Shown here: in pieces, positions 34,946 to 46,300 of the stretch | Layout of the letters: every line of letters starts with the position of its first letter | Numbering within the stretch: position 1 is the stretch's first letter | NCBI GenBank assembly: GCA_910589415.1 | Contig: OU342635.1 | Span: forward strand, 7,192,001 to 7,256,000 | Source: Malachius bipustulatus | Taxonomy: Eukaryota > Arthropoda > Insecta > Coleoptera > Melyridae | DNA: 64,000 nucleotides | Direction of reading: 5' to 3' | Made by a program: the position numbers and the translations under genes | The notes under the pieces: generated by a model | Told to the model about the DNA's origin: nothing | Seen by the model: only the letters and a program-made list of their open reading frames with translations | Databases searched by the model: none

Positions 34946-35807
34946 TACAGGGTGAGGCGCGAGAACCTTATGACATTTTTATATGGAGAAGTGTTAAGAG
35001 TAGAAGTCTAAAAGTTTGTACATTTATAATTTCAATTTTGACTAGCTAAACTAAAATATTTACAACCCCTCACCATTTCCGGTTATACCGGAAGTTGCAA
35101 TCAACTTTCTTATTTTAAATGGCACACTATGTGTATTATTACATTTTCAGATTACCTGAAAAAAGTAATAAAAATGTTCTTTATAGTTCAAAATTACCAC
35201 GAGTGGTTTATGAGTTATAAACAAATGAAATTCGCAATTTTCTATTTTGAAAGCAGCTTAGCTTCAAAAACGGGTCAGGATATCGGAAAACGGCTTACAT
35301 GTCCCTATCCTAACTTTTTATATACTACGCTAGAGTACCTACAAAAAAAATATATTTTTTATTATATTTTTTTGAAAATCGCTGATTTTTCATCACTTTG
35401 TATACAAATTTCATCAGCACCATAAGGTACTACGTGAAAAGTTAAGATAGGGACATGTAAGCCGTTTTCCGATATCTTGACCCGTTTTCGACCTAAGCTG
35501 CTTTGAAAATGAAAAATTGCGATTTTCATTTGTTTATAACTCATAAACCACTCGTTAAAATTTTGAACTACAAACACCATTTTTATTACATTTTTTCAGG
35601 CAATCTGAAACTGTAATAATATACAGGGTGTTCCTTTTAAAATAAGAAAGTTGATGGCAACTTCCGCTATAACCGTAAATGGAGGGGTTGTAAATATTTT
35701 AGTTCAGCTCGTCAAAATCGAAATTATACACGTACAAATTTTTAGACTTCTACTCCCAGGACTTCTCCATATAAAAATGCCCTAAGGTTCTCACGCCTCA
35801 CCCTGTA
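34946..35807. mobile_element. Foldback element, TACAGGGTGAGGCG ends
   Basis: Ends TACAGGGTGAGGCGCGAGAA and complement TTCTCACGCCTCACCCTGTA. Arms of about 400 bp mirror each other (GACTTCTACTC, AACTTTCTTATTTTAAA, TTTATGAGTTATAAAC, CGGAAAACGGCTTACATGTC). A second TACAGGGTGTTCC sits inside the right arm at 35622 and points outward; its left-arm partner is decayed. The open frames at 35129-35425 and 35362-35580 are antisense mirror images and not genes. Confidence 0.75.
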
Positions 35808-36839
35808 TATCTCTGACAGTCAAAAATCTGCACAGCGATGCAGTGGCAGCTTTGCTATGCTGCAAGTTGATCTGAAGTACCCACAACATTGTTACATTGT
35901 CGTTTCTTGTTGATACATTTTTTGGTTCTACAAGTATGAGGGGAGAGAAATAAAGTTACTCCGAAATAACCCCCTTATTACTCAAGTTTGTCTCGCTAGT
36001 AGATCTTCGACCATGAACACGTGATGTTGAACACAGGAGTGGTGTACCTCAAGGGTCATTCTGCCATCTAGCAGCTTACGGTTTGTACCATTGCCAGCTT
36101 GGACGTAAAAAACATTCAAATCTTCCGATTTTAAACGGTCTTATTTGGAACTGTTGCTATATTCGACATGCGCAGTGGTTGATGCAGGTTGACTTATCTA
36201 TACCACACGAGTGCACGACTTGAATCGGCTTGGCTTTTAAGCCAGTTGACCTTGGAACGCAGCAAATATATTGAATAATCAATAATAGGATGAAAAATTC
36301 ATATTGATTTTTTTTAATCCTTGGCATTTCTGACGTATAAATTACTCAAGATTTGAACAATTATTATTGATAATAATTCGTGCTGCATAGGTAAATAGGT
36401 AATTAGTAATTTAGATGTCTGAACCAGAGAAACAGGTGACAGGTGACTCGTTTTTAGGTACAAAGGTACAACCGAAAGTATACTATATTTACATAATTTG
36501 CTTATATGCGTGTCAGTGTCTTATTTATTTTTATTATACATCGGTATAAGGGAACGAGGTCAACAGACTCGGTCATAAGGGTGCACGTTTGCAGGGCGAT
36601 ATTGATCTGTTTATTTACCTTCATAAAAATGTTATTTAAGCGAGTTTTATCGTGATTTTTATATAATTTGAATATTAAAATTTTCTATGAGTGTTAGATA
36701 ACAAATTAATTAAAATATTTATAATTTTTTTAAATCTGACTAAACTAGATTTAATAGAAAAAATTATTATTCCCTTGAGCGAAGTTAAGAAAAAATGAAG
36801 GTTATAATCATATTAGGTAACTTTGATCATTATGCAACA
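35808..36839. other. Intergenic DNA
   Basis: Mostly AT-rich. A short reading SGVPQGS at 36038-36058 matches an RT motif, but no other RT block is visible nearby. Confidence 0.35.
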
Positions 36840-36841
36840 TA

Positions 36842-37596
36842 CAGTGCGCGAGAAAAGTAAGGAATAAATTCCATAAAACGAAAAGCGCTGTTTTTTTGAA
36901 AAAAATGAAAAACAGATCGATTTTGTTTTTAAGTTGTTCAACTTTTGACATAACATTCGAGTATACAGGGTGATGCGCGAAAAAGTGGTGACGTCATCGG
37001 CATTTTTTTTAAATGGCAACCCTTATTTTTTATTGCATTTTTTGATACTTCATTCAATTGCCAGTATGATAATGTAATCAATTTGTAACCTTAAATAATG
37101 AAAATTCTGAGAAAACAGCTTGTGAGTCGAAATTGTGCACTTTTTACTGATGTGAAAATCGGAACATTAGCGATAAAAATAAAAAAAAAATCAAATAAAA
37201 ATGACTGTTTCCATGGTAATTTTATAAGATCTGTCTATTAAGTCTATTAAATTAAATCTGTTAAATTAAATTAAATCTATTAAATCTGTCTATTTAATTG
37301 AATCTCTCCAAATTGAATTATTTTCACAGAAATTTCGTCGTTAAGGGTTACAAAATGATTACATTACCATAAATTGGCAATTGAATGAAGTATCAAAAAA
37401 TGGAATAAAAAATGAGGGTTGTCATTTAAAAAAAATACCGATGACGTCACCACTTTTTCGCGCATCACCCTGTATACCCCAATATTATGTCAAAAGTTCA
37501 AAAACTCAAAAACAAAATCGACCTGTTTTTTTATTTATTCAAAAAAACAGCGCTTTCCGTTTTATCGAATTTATTCCTTACTTTTCTCGCGCACTG
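36842..37596. mobile_element. Tc1/mariner-type MITE with TA duplication
   Basis: Ends CAGTGCGCGAGAAAAGTAAG and complement CTTACTTTTCTCGCGCACTG, flanked on both sides by TA (36840-36841, 37597-37598). CAGTG termini next to TA are typical of Tc1/mariner elements. The two halves are mirror images for about 330 bp each. No transposase; the open frames at 36813-37019, 37381-37626 and 37419-37601 are mirrored copies of the same arm DNA. Confidence 0.75.
36965..37478. mobile_element. Inner TACAGGGTGATGCG foldback inside the Tc1-type MITE
   Basis: TACAGGGTGATGCGCGAAAA at 36965 and complement TTTTCGCGCATCACCCTGTA ending at 37478 lie at equal distances from the outer ends. The arm contains TGGTGACGTCATCGG (CRE-like palindrome core TGACGTCA). 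Either one element inserted exactly at the centre of the other or the whole is a two-layer foldback. Confidence 0.65.
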
Positions 37597-37599
37597 TAT

Positions 37600-38330
37600 A
37601 ATTTTTCACAAGCCACAAAAATATGAATCATCTTAAAATGGGAATTTTCTAAGGTTTGTTTGTGTATTTTTTCCTTCAAGCAGTTTTTCATCTCCGGTTT
37701 AAATTGTGTTTAACCATTTAAATCATTGTGTGCAAGTTTAAAAAATATATTTCAATATTTCACCACAATGTTGTGGTATTTTTTGGTGGTTTTCAAGAAA
37801 AGGTTAACATTGACGATACTAGCCCATGAAAATTATAATTTTCAACTAATTTTTTCTATCCGTGAGTTAATTTTATTATTACTACTATGGTTATCATGCA
37901 GTGTAATTATTATATGCACAGTTCGTAGGAAAATCCACAAATTACCGTTTACCTACCTATAATATGAGTTATTTACGTTTTTTATGTTTTGTTTTAATTT
38001 TACTTATGTTATTCTTATAATTATAAATTCTAATTATACCATCGAAAAGGATATTTTAAGACAGGTAAAAGTGCGTGTCAACGAAATTCAGACGAGGTAT
38101 TGATATATAATAATTATTATTAATTGATAATTGATAATTGATAATTAATTAATAATTGATCATGATCTTTTGAATATTTTAATCGGCCGTTAATCCACGC
38201 TCGTTTATGAAATGCTTACGGGGTTTTCAAACTTCACATGAGCAAAGTAAATAATAAATAATTCTTTTATGTTAATACCGACTCGAACAATTTCCCCAAA
38301 TTTTATTAAAATTAAAAATTAATATTTTTT
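37600..38330. other. AT-rich intergenic DNA
   Basis: Contains a run of TAATTGATAATTGATAATTG near 38121-38158; no gene seen. Confidence 0.4.
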
Positions 38331-38333
38331 TTA

Positions 38334-38910
38334 TACAGGGTGTTACTTGGTTCAGTAATGATGAATTTGTCTATTTTTTAAAAAAGGAAACCCGTACAAT
38401 ATTACATTATTTTGATTATTTGAGAAAAACCAATAAGATTGTTTTATACAGTTGCAGTTCAAATTGAGTAGGTATAAACTATGAGTTATGAACAAGTGAA
38501 AATTGCGATTTTTTTTTAAAACAGTGTAGGTTCATCGTAAAGGACTCAAAATATTGGAAAACGGCTTACATGGCCCTATTTTAACTTTTCATGGGTCACC
38601 TTACAGTGTACTTAAAATTTTTCATTTACATCACCGTGTATAAAAAAAAGAACCACATAGTAGGATACCATGTGAAAAGTTAAAATAGGGACGTTTTGCC
38701 GTTTTCCGATATTATGTGGAGCCGTTTTCGATATACACTCCTTTCAAAATGAAAAAAGCGATTTTCACTTGTTTATAACTCCATAACCTATTCAATTTAA
38801 ACTGTAACAATAAAAACCATGCTCACTGGATTTTCTCAGGAAATATGAAAATGTAATAATATACAGGGTGTCCTATTTAAAAAAAAAAATAGACAATGTA
38901 GTCATTACTT
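38334..38910. mobile_element. Second copy of the 34946-35807 foldback family
   Basis: Left TACAGGGTG at 38335, mirrored arms with TTGTCTATTTTTTAAAA and GGAAAACGGCTTACATGGCC against its complement near 38695, and an internal outward TACAGGGTGTCC at 38862, as in 34946-35807. The outermost right end is not recognisable. Confidence 0.6.
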
Positions 38911-40490
38911 ATGATTTTTTCAAATTAAAAAAGAGAAAAACCTTTCTGCAATACAACCGCAACATCAAGGTAAAAATAATTATTTTCAAAAAATTGCGAG
39001 GCCAATATAGCAAATTACCACTGATTGAAGAAAAAAAGATAATTGCTAAAATAACTAGGCCAAGTCGAAACGGTGCCAGACTGCCTATTGCGCGTATTAC
39101 CTAACAAATACCAAACACACCTGCGTCAATGTCAAGTACATAAACAGTTATCACGGATTACATAATTTGTGGAGAAAGTGATCCACCCAAAGTGGAATGG
39201 CACAGAAATCGCTTAACATGTCGACATGAGATCACGGCCGGGATCATACTTAATTTTAAGTGATCGCACTTGTTAATAATGATTAATGTGCTGCTATAAA
39301 ATCTGGACTATCCCATTCATTCACTGACTATTTATAGAGATTCGCGAGGATTTAATTTATTTTGCTACTGCTTAGGTTCTGCATGTTGTTTATTTAATCA
39401 TACACGATGAGTACCTACTTAGTTTAGGTATAGGTATGAAAAGAGAAATCAAGATTTTTTTATTCAAATGTGATCTATTCAAATAATACACTCAACGGGA
39501 CAGGGTAGACGTACTGACTGATGATGAAACTTGAAAGTGAATAATGGAACAATATTCTGATAGAGTAAAGCCAGTTAAATTAGATAAAAAAACTGAAGGG
39601 CATGATTTAACACCAGATTATAAGGTAATAACGCTTAAGTAAAGAAGTCACGAAACGCACTGAATATACCAGAAGTGTCATTAAGGATAATAGGATGAAG
39701 ACGATTAATAAAAATAACAGAAGGAGGTTGAATTATCTGATCAAGCTACAAAGATCACTCTTAAAGCTTATCAACTCAAGAGTTTTCTGGTTTAATTATG
39801 ACACTTCTCATTGCTACCTAATTTATCTCTAATTCCTAGAGCAAGCCTGGATAGATAATTATTGGATTTCAGAAGTAATTTTATAGTGTAGGTAAAATCA
39901 CATGATAACAAATAATGTTCATAACAATTTTCCATGGTATTATAATGTAATTTAGAAAATGGTTTGCGCTCGATTCAATATACCAGCACTCATACTATTA
40001 ATCATTATAAGTTTAGGTAATTTACTTCTCTTGGTAAATTAGGGGTCGTTATGAGAAGAATTATTATTTTTCTTTCAGCTAACAATGGTACATTTATGAA
40101 GAGTGAACAACAAAACATAAACTGGCGGTTGACCATGACTTTTGTATCGACTGTGGGCGACTCAATTCTTGACATTGGAAATAACTGTCAAATTAATTTT
40201 AACAGACTCGATAAAATATCCCATTATCTACAACCCCTTGATAACCGAAAATATATTTTCGTTGATTTTTTCAAAATTTATTTTAACGGTTAACGATCGC
40301 ATTGATGATTTACCAAAAAAATAAAAATTCCTTATAGAAAGGAAATTTAAAAAAATTGGTTCAGAATGAAAAATCTGCCGCAGTTTCAATCATTTTAAAA
40401 TTTTAAAAGAGTTTTTCGCTACAATTAACAGGCCTAGAAGAAAAACCTCAGAAACTAAAGGGTTAAAAGCGAAAAATATAAATGTTGGAA
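38911..40490. other. Intergenic DNA, no gene recognised
   Basis: AT-rich; the overlapping frames at 40051-40293 and 40142-40324 lack motifs. Confidence 0.4.
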
Positions 40491-41069
40491 AAATTTACGG
40501 TCATTATTTACATCCGCGGCTCCTAAAGTTTCACTATGGCACCTATATAATAGGGGTGGAGAACATATCTATAGTAACACCAGGAAAGTATTCACATGGT
40601 TTGCAAATAAAAGGGAAGGCCTTAAAAAACGGTTTTGAGAAAGCGGAGAGAGTGCGGTCCTGACAAGAAGCGTCGATTAGAAGCCGCGAATCACGGATAT
40701 AACCACTTCACGATAATGGGAAGTGCTTCGAAGCTTACAGAGGCGGACTGGCGTTATATCCGCTTTCACAACTCGTGTCCAGTCCACAGGGATTGATGCG
40801 ATGATTTTTGGAATATAAATGCAAAATAAATGCAAAATTCAAAATAAAAATCGTGCTACTGTTAATCTCGAAGATTTTCCTTGCCCCGAAAGTGAAGAAA
40901 AAAATAGGAATTAGACCGTAGTGTCAAAGAGGCCTTAGTTGTGACCTTAATATTAGTTTGCAATAGCTGTTTTTAGCTTCTTACCCACCCAGCACCCCTA
41001 TTTCGCTCCTCGGTCCCGAAAAAATTGATGAAACGTAGGAGCCGCGGATGTAAATAATTACCAAATTTA
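40491..41069. mobile_element. Inverted-repeat element with GC-richer core
   Basis: TATTTACATCCGCGGCTCCT (from 40506) pairs with AGGAGCCGCGGATGTAAATA ending at 41055; arms are about 40 bp and start near AAATTTACGG. The core (40620-40800) is GC-richer than its flanks and contains its own small inverted repeat, CGGATATAAC/GTTATATCCG. No coding domain recognised. Superfamily unknown. Confidence 0.6.
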
Positions 41070-41413
41070 CACCAGAAACAGAATAAGGCCCCAAAAAACT
41101 TTTATTCTGAGTGTCCACTTTGAAATATGTCGATAAATAGGTACTGATTCCAATTTGCAGGATGATTTTTTTATACAAAACATCTAGATTTCCCTTTTTT
41201 TTGACAAGTTTTGCTAAAAAAACGTTGAAACCCATTTTTTTTTTAATTGTTCGGAAGGTTAAACGACTAAAATTTGTATTAATTCGAGTTTTATATAAAA
41301 ATCTATTATGCAATGTTTGCTTTTTTACATTTTTGGTCATATATTGTTGTTATTGCTAGTATCCAAAGATATTAAAATTTTAACAGTAGGTAACATTTTC
41401 ACCATATTATACA

Positions 41414-42610
41414 GTATCCGCCAAACCGTTTGCACCATATGGGAAAATTTTTTGTTTTCGATGTTTTTTTTTAATTTTGTCGTGATTTTGTGCTTTCCAA
41501 AAGAATAAATTTGAGCACACTATAGATCCGCATGGTGTGAATTTTAATTCCAGAGAAAATGGCGTTTTTGAACACTTCAACATTACAAAAAAACATGATA
41601 TTTCAAAAACTAAACGTGTTTTTTTGCGAGAAATTTGATCAACATTTCTTATAAACTTTCCAAGTGTAATGTCTGCTATGAAAGAAATAATTTTTTCCAT
41701 ACAGGTTGCCAAAAAAGTGGTGACTTTTGAAATTTCAACTTTTTGTTCATTTTCATCATGGTAATTTTGAATATTTTGACTCGAATATTAGTTAATATTG
41801 TTGATAATAATTATTAGAAAAATCAACAAGTGTAATAAAAAGTAATGCCAGGAGCGAAATTCCCAATTTAATAAAATTTCTTACATATTTTTCTATGTTT
41901 TTGGTGCAAAGCATAAGTACTAAACTCGAAGAAACCATCTAACAAGCTCACGGATATTTTCTATTTCGTAAAAAATGAATATAAATTAAGTTTTTAACTC
42001 AACTGAGCTACTTTATTTTTGAATTGCGATGAATATGTTTTTTTAGTTATCACAATTTCCCGTTTTTTTGAGTTTTTTTTTTGAGTTTTATCAAACTGAA
42101 GTGAAATATTATTATTGCAAGTTACTATTATTAAGGGCAGTAAATTAGAAATATAAACAATTTTGTGGACCTAATCGATTTTAAATGTTAATTTATGTTC
42201 ATTTCCCATTAAATAGAAAATACATTAAACAAAAACATAAAAAATGTAACAAAAATTATATTCAATACGAAAATGTCGCAGCTGCGTATTAGTTTTTACT
42301 ACCGCTGTTGATTTTATAATTATCATAAACAATTTAGCTAAAACTACAGTCAAAATATTCAAAATTTTTAAAAAAATTTCAAAAAATAAAAATGAGCAAA
42401 AAGTTTTTTTTTGGCCTTCTGTATAAAAAATTTGATTTCTTTCGTCATCATTGACATTGCATTTGGCGAATATCTAACGAATTTAACTCAACTGCTGATC
42501 AAGTTAAATTTTTTAAAAAACACAACTTAGGTACCTATGACAAAAAATTTTTTCAAAAAAGATGGAAAACAAAAAATTTTCCCGTATGGGGCGAACTTTT
42601 TGGCTGGCAC
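41414..42610. mobile_element. Foldback element of about 1.2 kb
   Basis: GTATCCGCCAAACCGTTTGC and its imperfect complement GCGAACTTTTTGGCTGGCAC form the ends. Further mirrored blocks: GGGAAAATTTTTTGTTTTC, and CATACAGGTTGCCAAAAAAG against the complement near 42405-42425. No coding capacity; the minus frame 41407-41712 lies on the left arm. Confidence 0.6.
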
Positions 42611-43301
42611 TTTTTTTCATCTTTTTCCTTAAATTCAAGTGTAAAAATCCTCGGAACCGAATTTTAGGAAAATATTAAAAAAAAAAAACTGACATAACTG
42701 TCTTTGGGAGCCGTGATGTTGTGGGAAGTGGAAATATCGGCGGAAGAATTAAATTCTTTTCTTTTGCTACATTTCTGATAGTCTACTTATCTACGGATTT
42801 TACTTACCTATAATACGTGTCCTGACGATAACAAAACATACTCCAGCCTGTAGTCTTATCATATCCTCAAGAAATCGTAGATCCTTTTAGACAAAAATTG
42901 CCTCCGTGACTAAAAAAAGACCTAGAAATCAAATTTGAGAACCTTTTTACCACAAATAACAATTTGACACTACTCTTGGGGATCTAATGATTGTTGGGTT
43001 GGAAGGTATAAATACCAAAAATAAAAGAATGGAGATTTTTTAGTGATTTTAAAAGAGAAAGTTTCTGGAAACAGTTAAAGTGATTTTTCTCCAACTTGCG
43101 TTAAAAGCTGATTCAACCCCAACTAATTACTGTACACTTCTGAATTTCCATGAGCAATTTTGACGGGAAATATTGTTAAATAATTATTTTATGACCTAGT
43201 TATACAGAGTGATGATGAATAATGAAAACTTACGATTATGACAAGTTGTAATAATATTGTGGTGGAATATAAAATTAATAACTGTTTTTTTATTGTTTCA
43301 G
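42611..43301. other. Upstream flank of the first known ELOVL exon
   Basis: No promoter-like GC-rich sequence here. It ends in the polypyrimidine tract and AG (TTTTTTTATTGTTTCAG, 43285-43301), so it is the 3' end of an intron rather than a promoter. Confidence 0.5.
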
Positions 43302-43311
43302 ATTTCAAGAA

Positions 43312-43369
43312 ATGGCTTTAATTCTAGAATACATAAGAAATGTAAATAGGTTTCTAAATAAATACGAAG
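43312..43369 (+). CDS. ELOVL coding exon 1 (residues 1-19 plus first base of codon 20)
   Basis: The exon itself starts at 43302 after TTGTTTCAG, leaving 10 nt of 5' UTR. It encodes a short N-terminus beginning MALILEYIRNVNRF and ends GAAG|GTAAG, splitting the Asp codon that opens the DPRT motif. Confidence 0.9.
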
Positions 43370-46300
43370 GTAAGTTTCTTGCGATAAATTTACCTGCTAA
43401 TCGTTCATAAAATTCTACCCACGAAACCATCAGTCATTCTGAATTTGTCCTCTCAGCCTTGGAAATATCCGCGAGTTGGTTTGTCTATACACAACACTTT
43501 GGTCAAGTGACGTATTTTTTTAGTTACGTCATGCGAACGTAATATTCCTGAAATTCTTCCAATATGTTGGAGGATGGCGATTATATTTTACCTTTACACT
43601 TTCATAAATAATTTTTTAAGAGATAACGTTTATAGTTAATTAATTACAGTTCATTAATGATAAGTAATTATAAATTCACGATGTATTATGCTGGCTAATG
43701 AACAATTAGAGGAAAACTCGGTTAATAGAAGCCGACGACATGAATGCATTAATTCCTGATGAACTTGTCACCTCTAGGGAACAAACAATCGAGATCCATT
43801 TTCGTAATTGCATTAAATTTATTGAGGTGAAGGAAATTAGACCGATAAAAACTGATCCAATTCTCTGACTGATTGGATGCAAAAATATTCAATTATTTAT
43901 TGTTTGACAGGCTCGATTTCATATTGTTACATAGGTCAGCCGCAAGTTCGTTGAAATATCCGGGCGTTTCTCGTAGTAGAGATAAATAAATAAGTCGAAG
44001 CAATCAATACTTGCTGCAATCTTTATGTGTGCTTGTGACAGGTAAATTAGGAGATATGAGTTTCAATTTCTGTTATATTATTATCTTAGGACGAGGATAT
44101 CAATAACGGGTGTACAAGTTTTGACTTGAGGCGTGAGAGGGGTGAAATTATGGGGCATAAAGATAGTTGTGGTTTGTGCACTTTGGGAAGTCCGTAAAAA
44201 CGACCAGATCTGGAAAAATATCGCACTTTTTTCTTGTGTGCAATATACAATTTTTTTCTGCGAGAAGAAAGATCAGTGTTAGAATGTCGAAAAACGTAGT
44301 TAGATAACTGAAAATTATGTCGAAAAAATGATTTATGTTAAACTTGGATTTTCAAACTGTCTTTTATCGTAATTGACGTTGCCTGGGTAACGAAACGATT
44401 TAATTATTACATAAACGTCATATTAATGTCATTAAAATTGAGGACAGTTTTGCAAAGATTGCAAGTTAGTTTTCGATGAGTGTATTTAATAATATGGATA
44501 GTGATTATTATGAAAATTCCCTTAATAATTGCCATTTGAATAATAAGGTAACTTTCCTTTACGTATATTTGATATAAATTTAATGATATCTGAGTGTTAA
44601 TAGTAGCTATACCTAAGCCGCCATTTCGGGGAAATAAGTACTCATTTATTTCCCTGCTAATTCATTTTTTTTCCCGATAGATGCAGCTCATATAATGAGG
44701 CATTTTTCTACCTGTCAACGGGGAAAAAAGGTCAAACTTTTAGCCCGTCGCAGAAAAATAAATTATAAGGTTGCGCGGTTCTTCAGGCGCTTACCATTAT
44801 AATTCTTACTTCTCATTATATTATTCATGTATTTCCTTAACAAAACAATTATTTTTGTTATTGTCGAATTGAAGTAAAAAATGCTTTATAAAAGTTACCG
44901 CCGACATGGACAACATTATCAGCGCCAGAGTAAGGAATCCAGAAGGAGTAGAAGTCGACTGTTGATCGAGGAATTCAGGGATCAGGTACTCTTGATAGCT
45001 TTAAGGCCTCAAGGTCCGTTCTAAAGAAGACAAGGTTAAGAGGGTCTTAACCTGGCGGCCAGAGGATCATAATAATATGACCAAAAAAGATCTAAATTGA
45101 TCCGGTCCAAAGAGGCGAGGAACACCTCTTACTTGGCAGGCAATTATTAACAGCGACCTGAGGAAGAACCCAGCAAACAACTATGGACGACCCAGGATAG
45201 ACAATATGTCTGGTGAAGGATGACGAGGAAAATCGGCCCCAATGAAAATGGGAATAAAGCTAGGCAGAAGAATATTTATTTGTCGAATTGTATCAGCGAG
45301 GTAAAATAAGCAAACAAAGAAACCCAGAAAATTGTACCAACATGGCAACATGGATGAGGAGTAATTTTTCGACTACCTATCTGATGAAATAGAGAAAATA
45401 GAGATGAAGTACCTAATTTTATAATTTGAAGGGTATAAAGAAAAAAAAAATAGTTTATAACAAAAAGGTTCGTGGTCAATGAATATAAGGAGGAAATATT
45501 TCCCTACTATTGCTTCTTTTCAGGCTTATCTAAGAAAATTAGTACTAGTACTATACCGAAAAAAATTGCTTGTGCGCTGTTATCATCAAAATAAAATTCT
45601 AATTTGATCAGAAGTTAATCCTTTCGAAAAATTTATAAGAAAAATTCCTGTCGTCGTAAGAAAAAAGCAACCAATTTATTTGCAATCGCTGCTTCATTGG
45701 ATAGGAAAATTTTGAAATTGCCAGAAAATTCTTCAATAAATTTTTGTCAAAACTGGACTGGAATTTAATATCTCACTTCCATGAAAATTTCACTCCCCTG
45801 TTCACTCCCCTAATCGAGCACGTTTTATTGAAGGTCTTCTTTTTTTTGAAGGTATTCTTTCTCGTAAGTTTCTGTCAGTAATTTGTAACCCTCCTTCGAA
45901 GTCAAAGGACCCCCCACTCAACTCAGATGCCCGAGGGCAAACGGCTCCCCACAAATGGGAAACTCCACAAGAGATGCGCATAATTTGTCTCGATAGCCAA
46001 GTATCGCCCTGGGTCACACGCAGGCTCTCAACCTGCCAGCATGGTTTCATTGCTGGTAGGTCTACTTAGAAAAATCTATCTATTATGCACCAGTTTATTG
46101 CAGAATCTCTTGACGCCGGAACTCAGGTGGACGTGATATATACGGACCTTAGTAAAGCATTTGACAGCCTTAATCATGGTCTTCTTATTTCTCAACTCCA
46201 TAATTTTGGCTTTATCGATGACTTTATTCAGCTGATTGAAAGTTATTTGCTGGATAGGAGCCAGTTTGTTGAGCTAAACGGTTGCAGATTGTTTGTTTCC

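Noticed and set aside
35129..35580. Opposed ORFs with nearly the same translation
   Set aside because: They are the two arms of one foldback element read in opposite directions.
36038..36058. SGVPQGS, a reverse transcriptase motif
   Set aside because: Seven residues without any neighbouring RT block; may be chance.
37381..37626. Possible small protein pair with 36813-37019
   Set aside because: Mirror-image arms of the Tc1-type MITE; not independent genes.
45802..46050. 82-codon minus-strand ORF before the intronic LINE
   Set aside because: Overlaps the 5' edge of the plus-strand LINE and has no domain; likely antisense.
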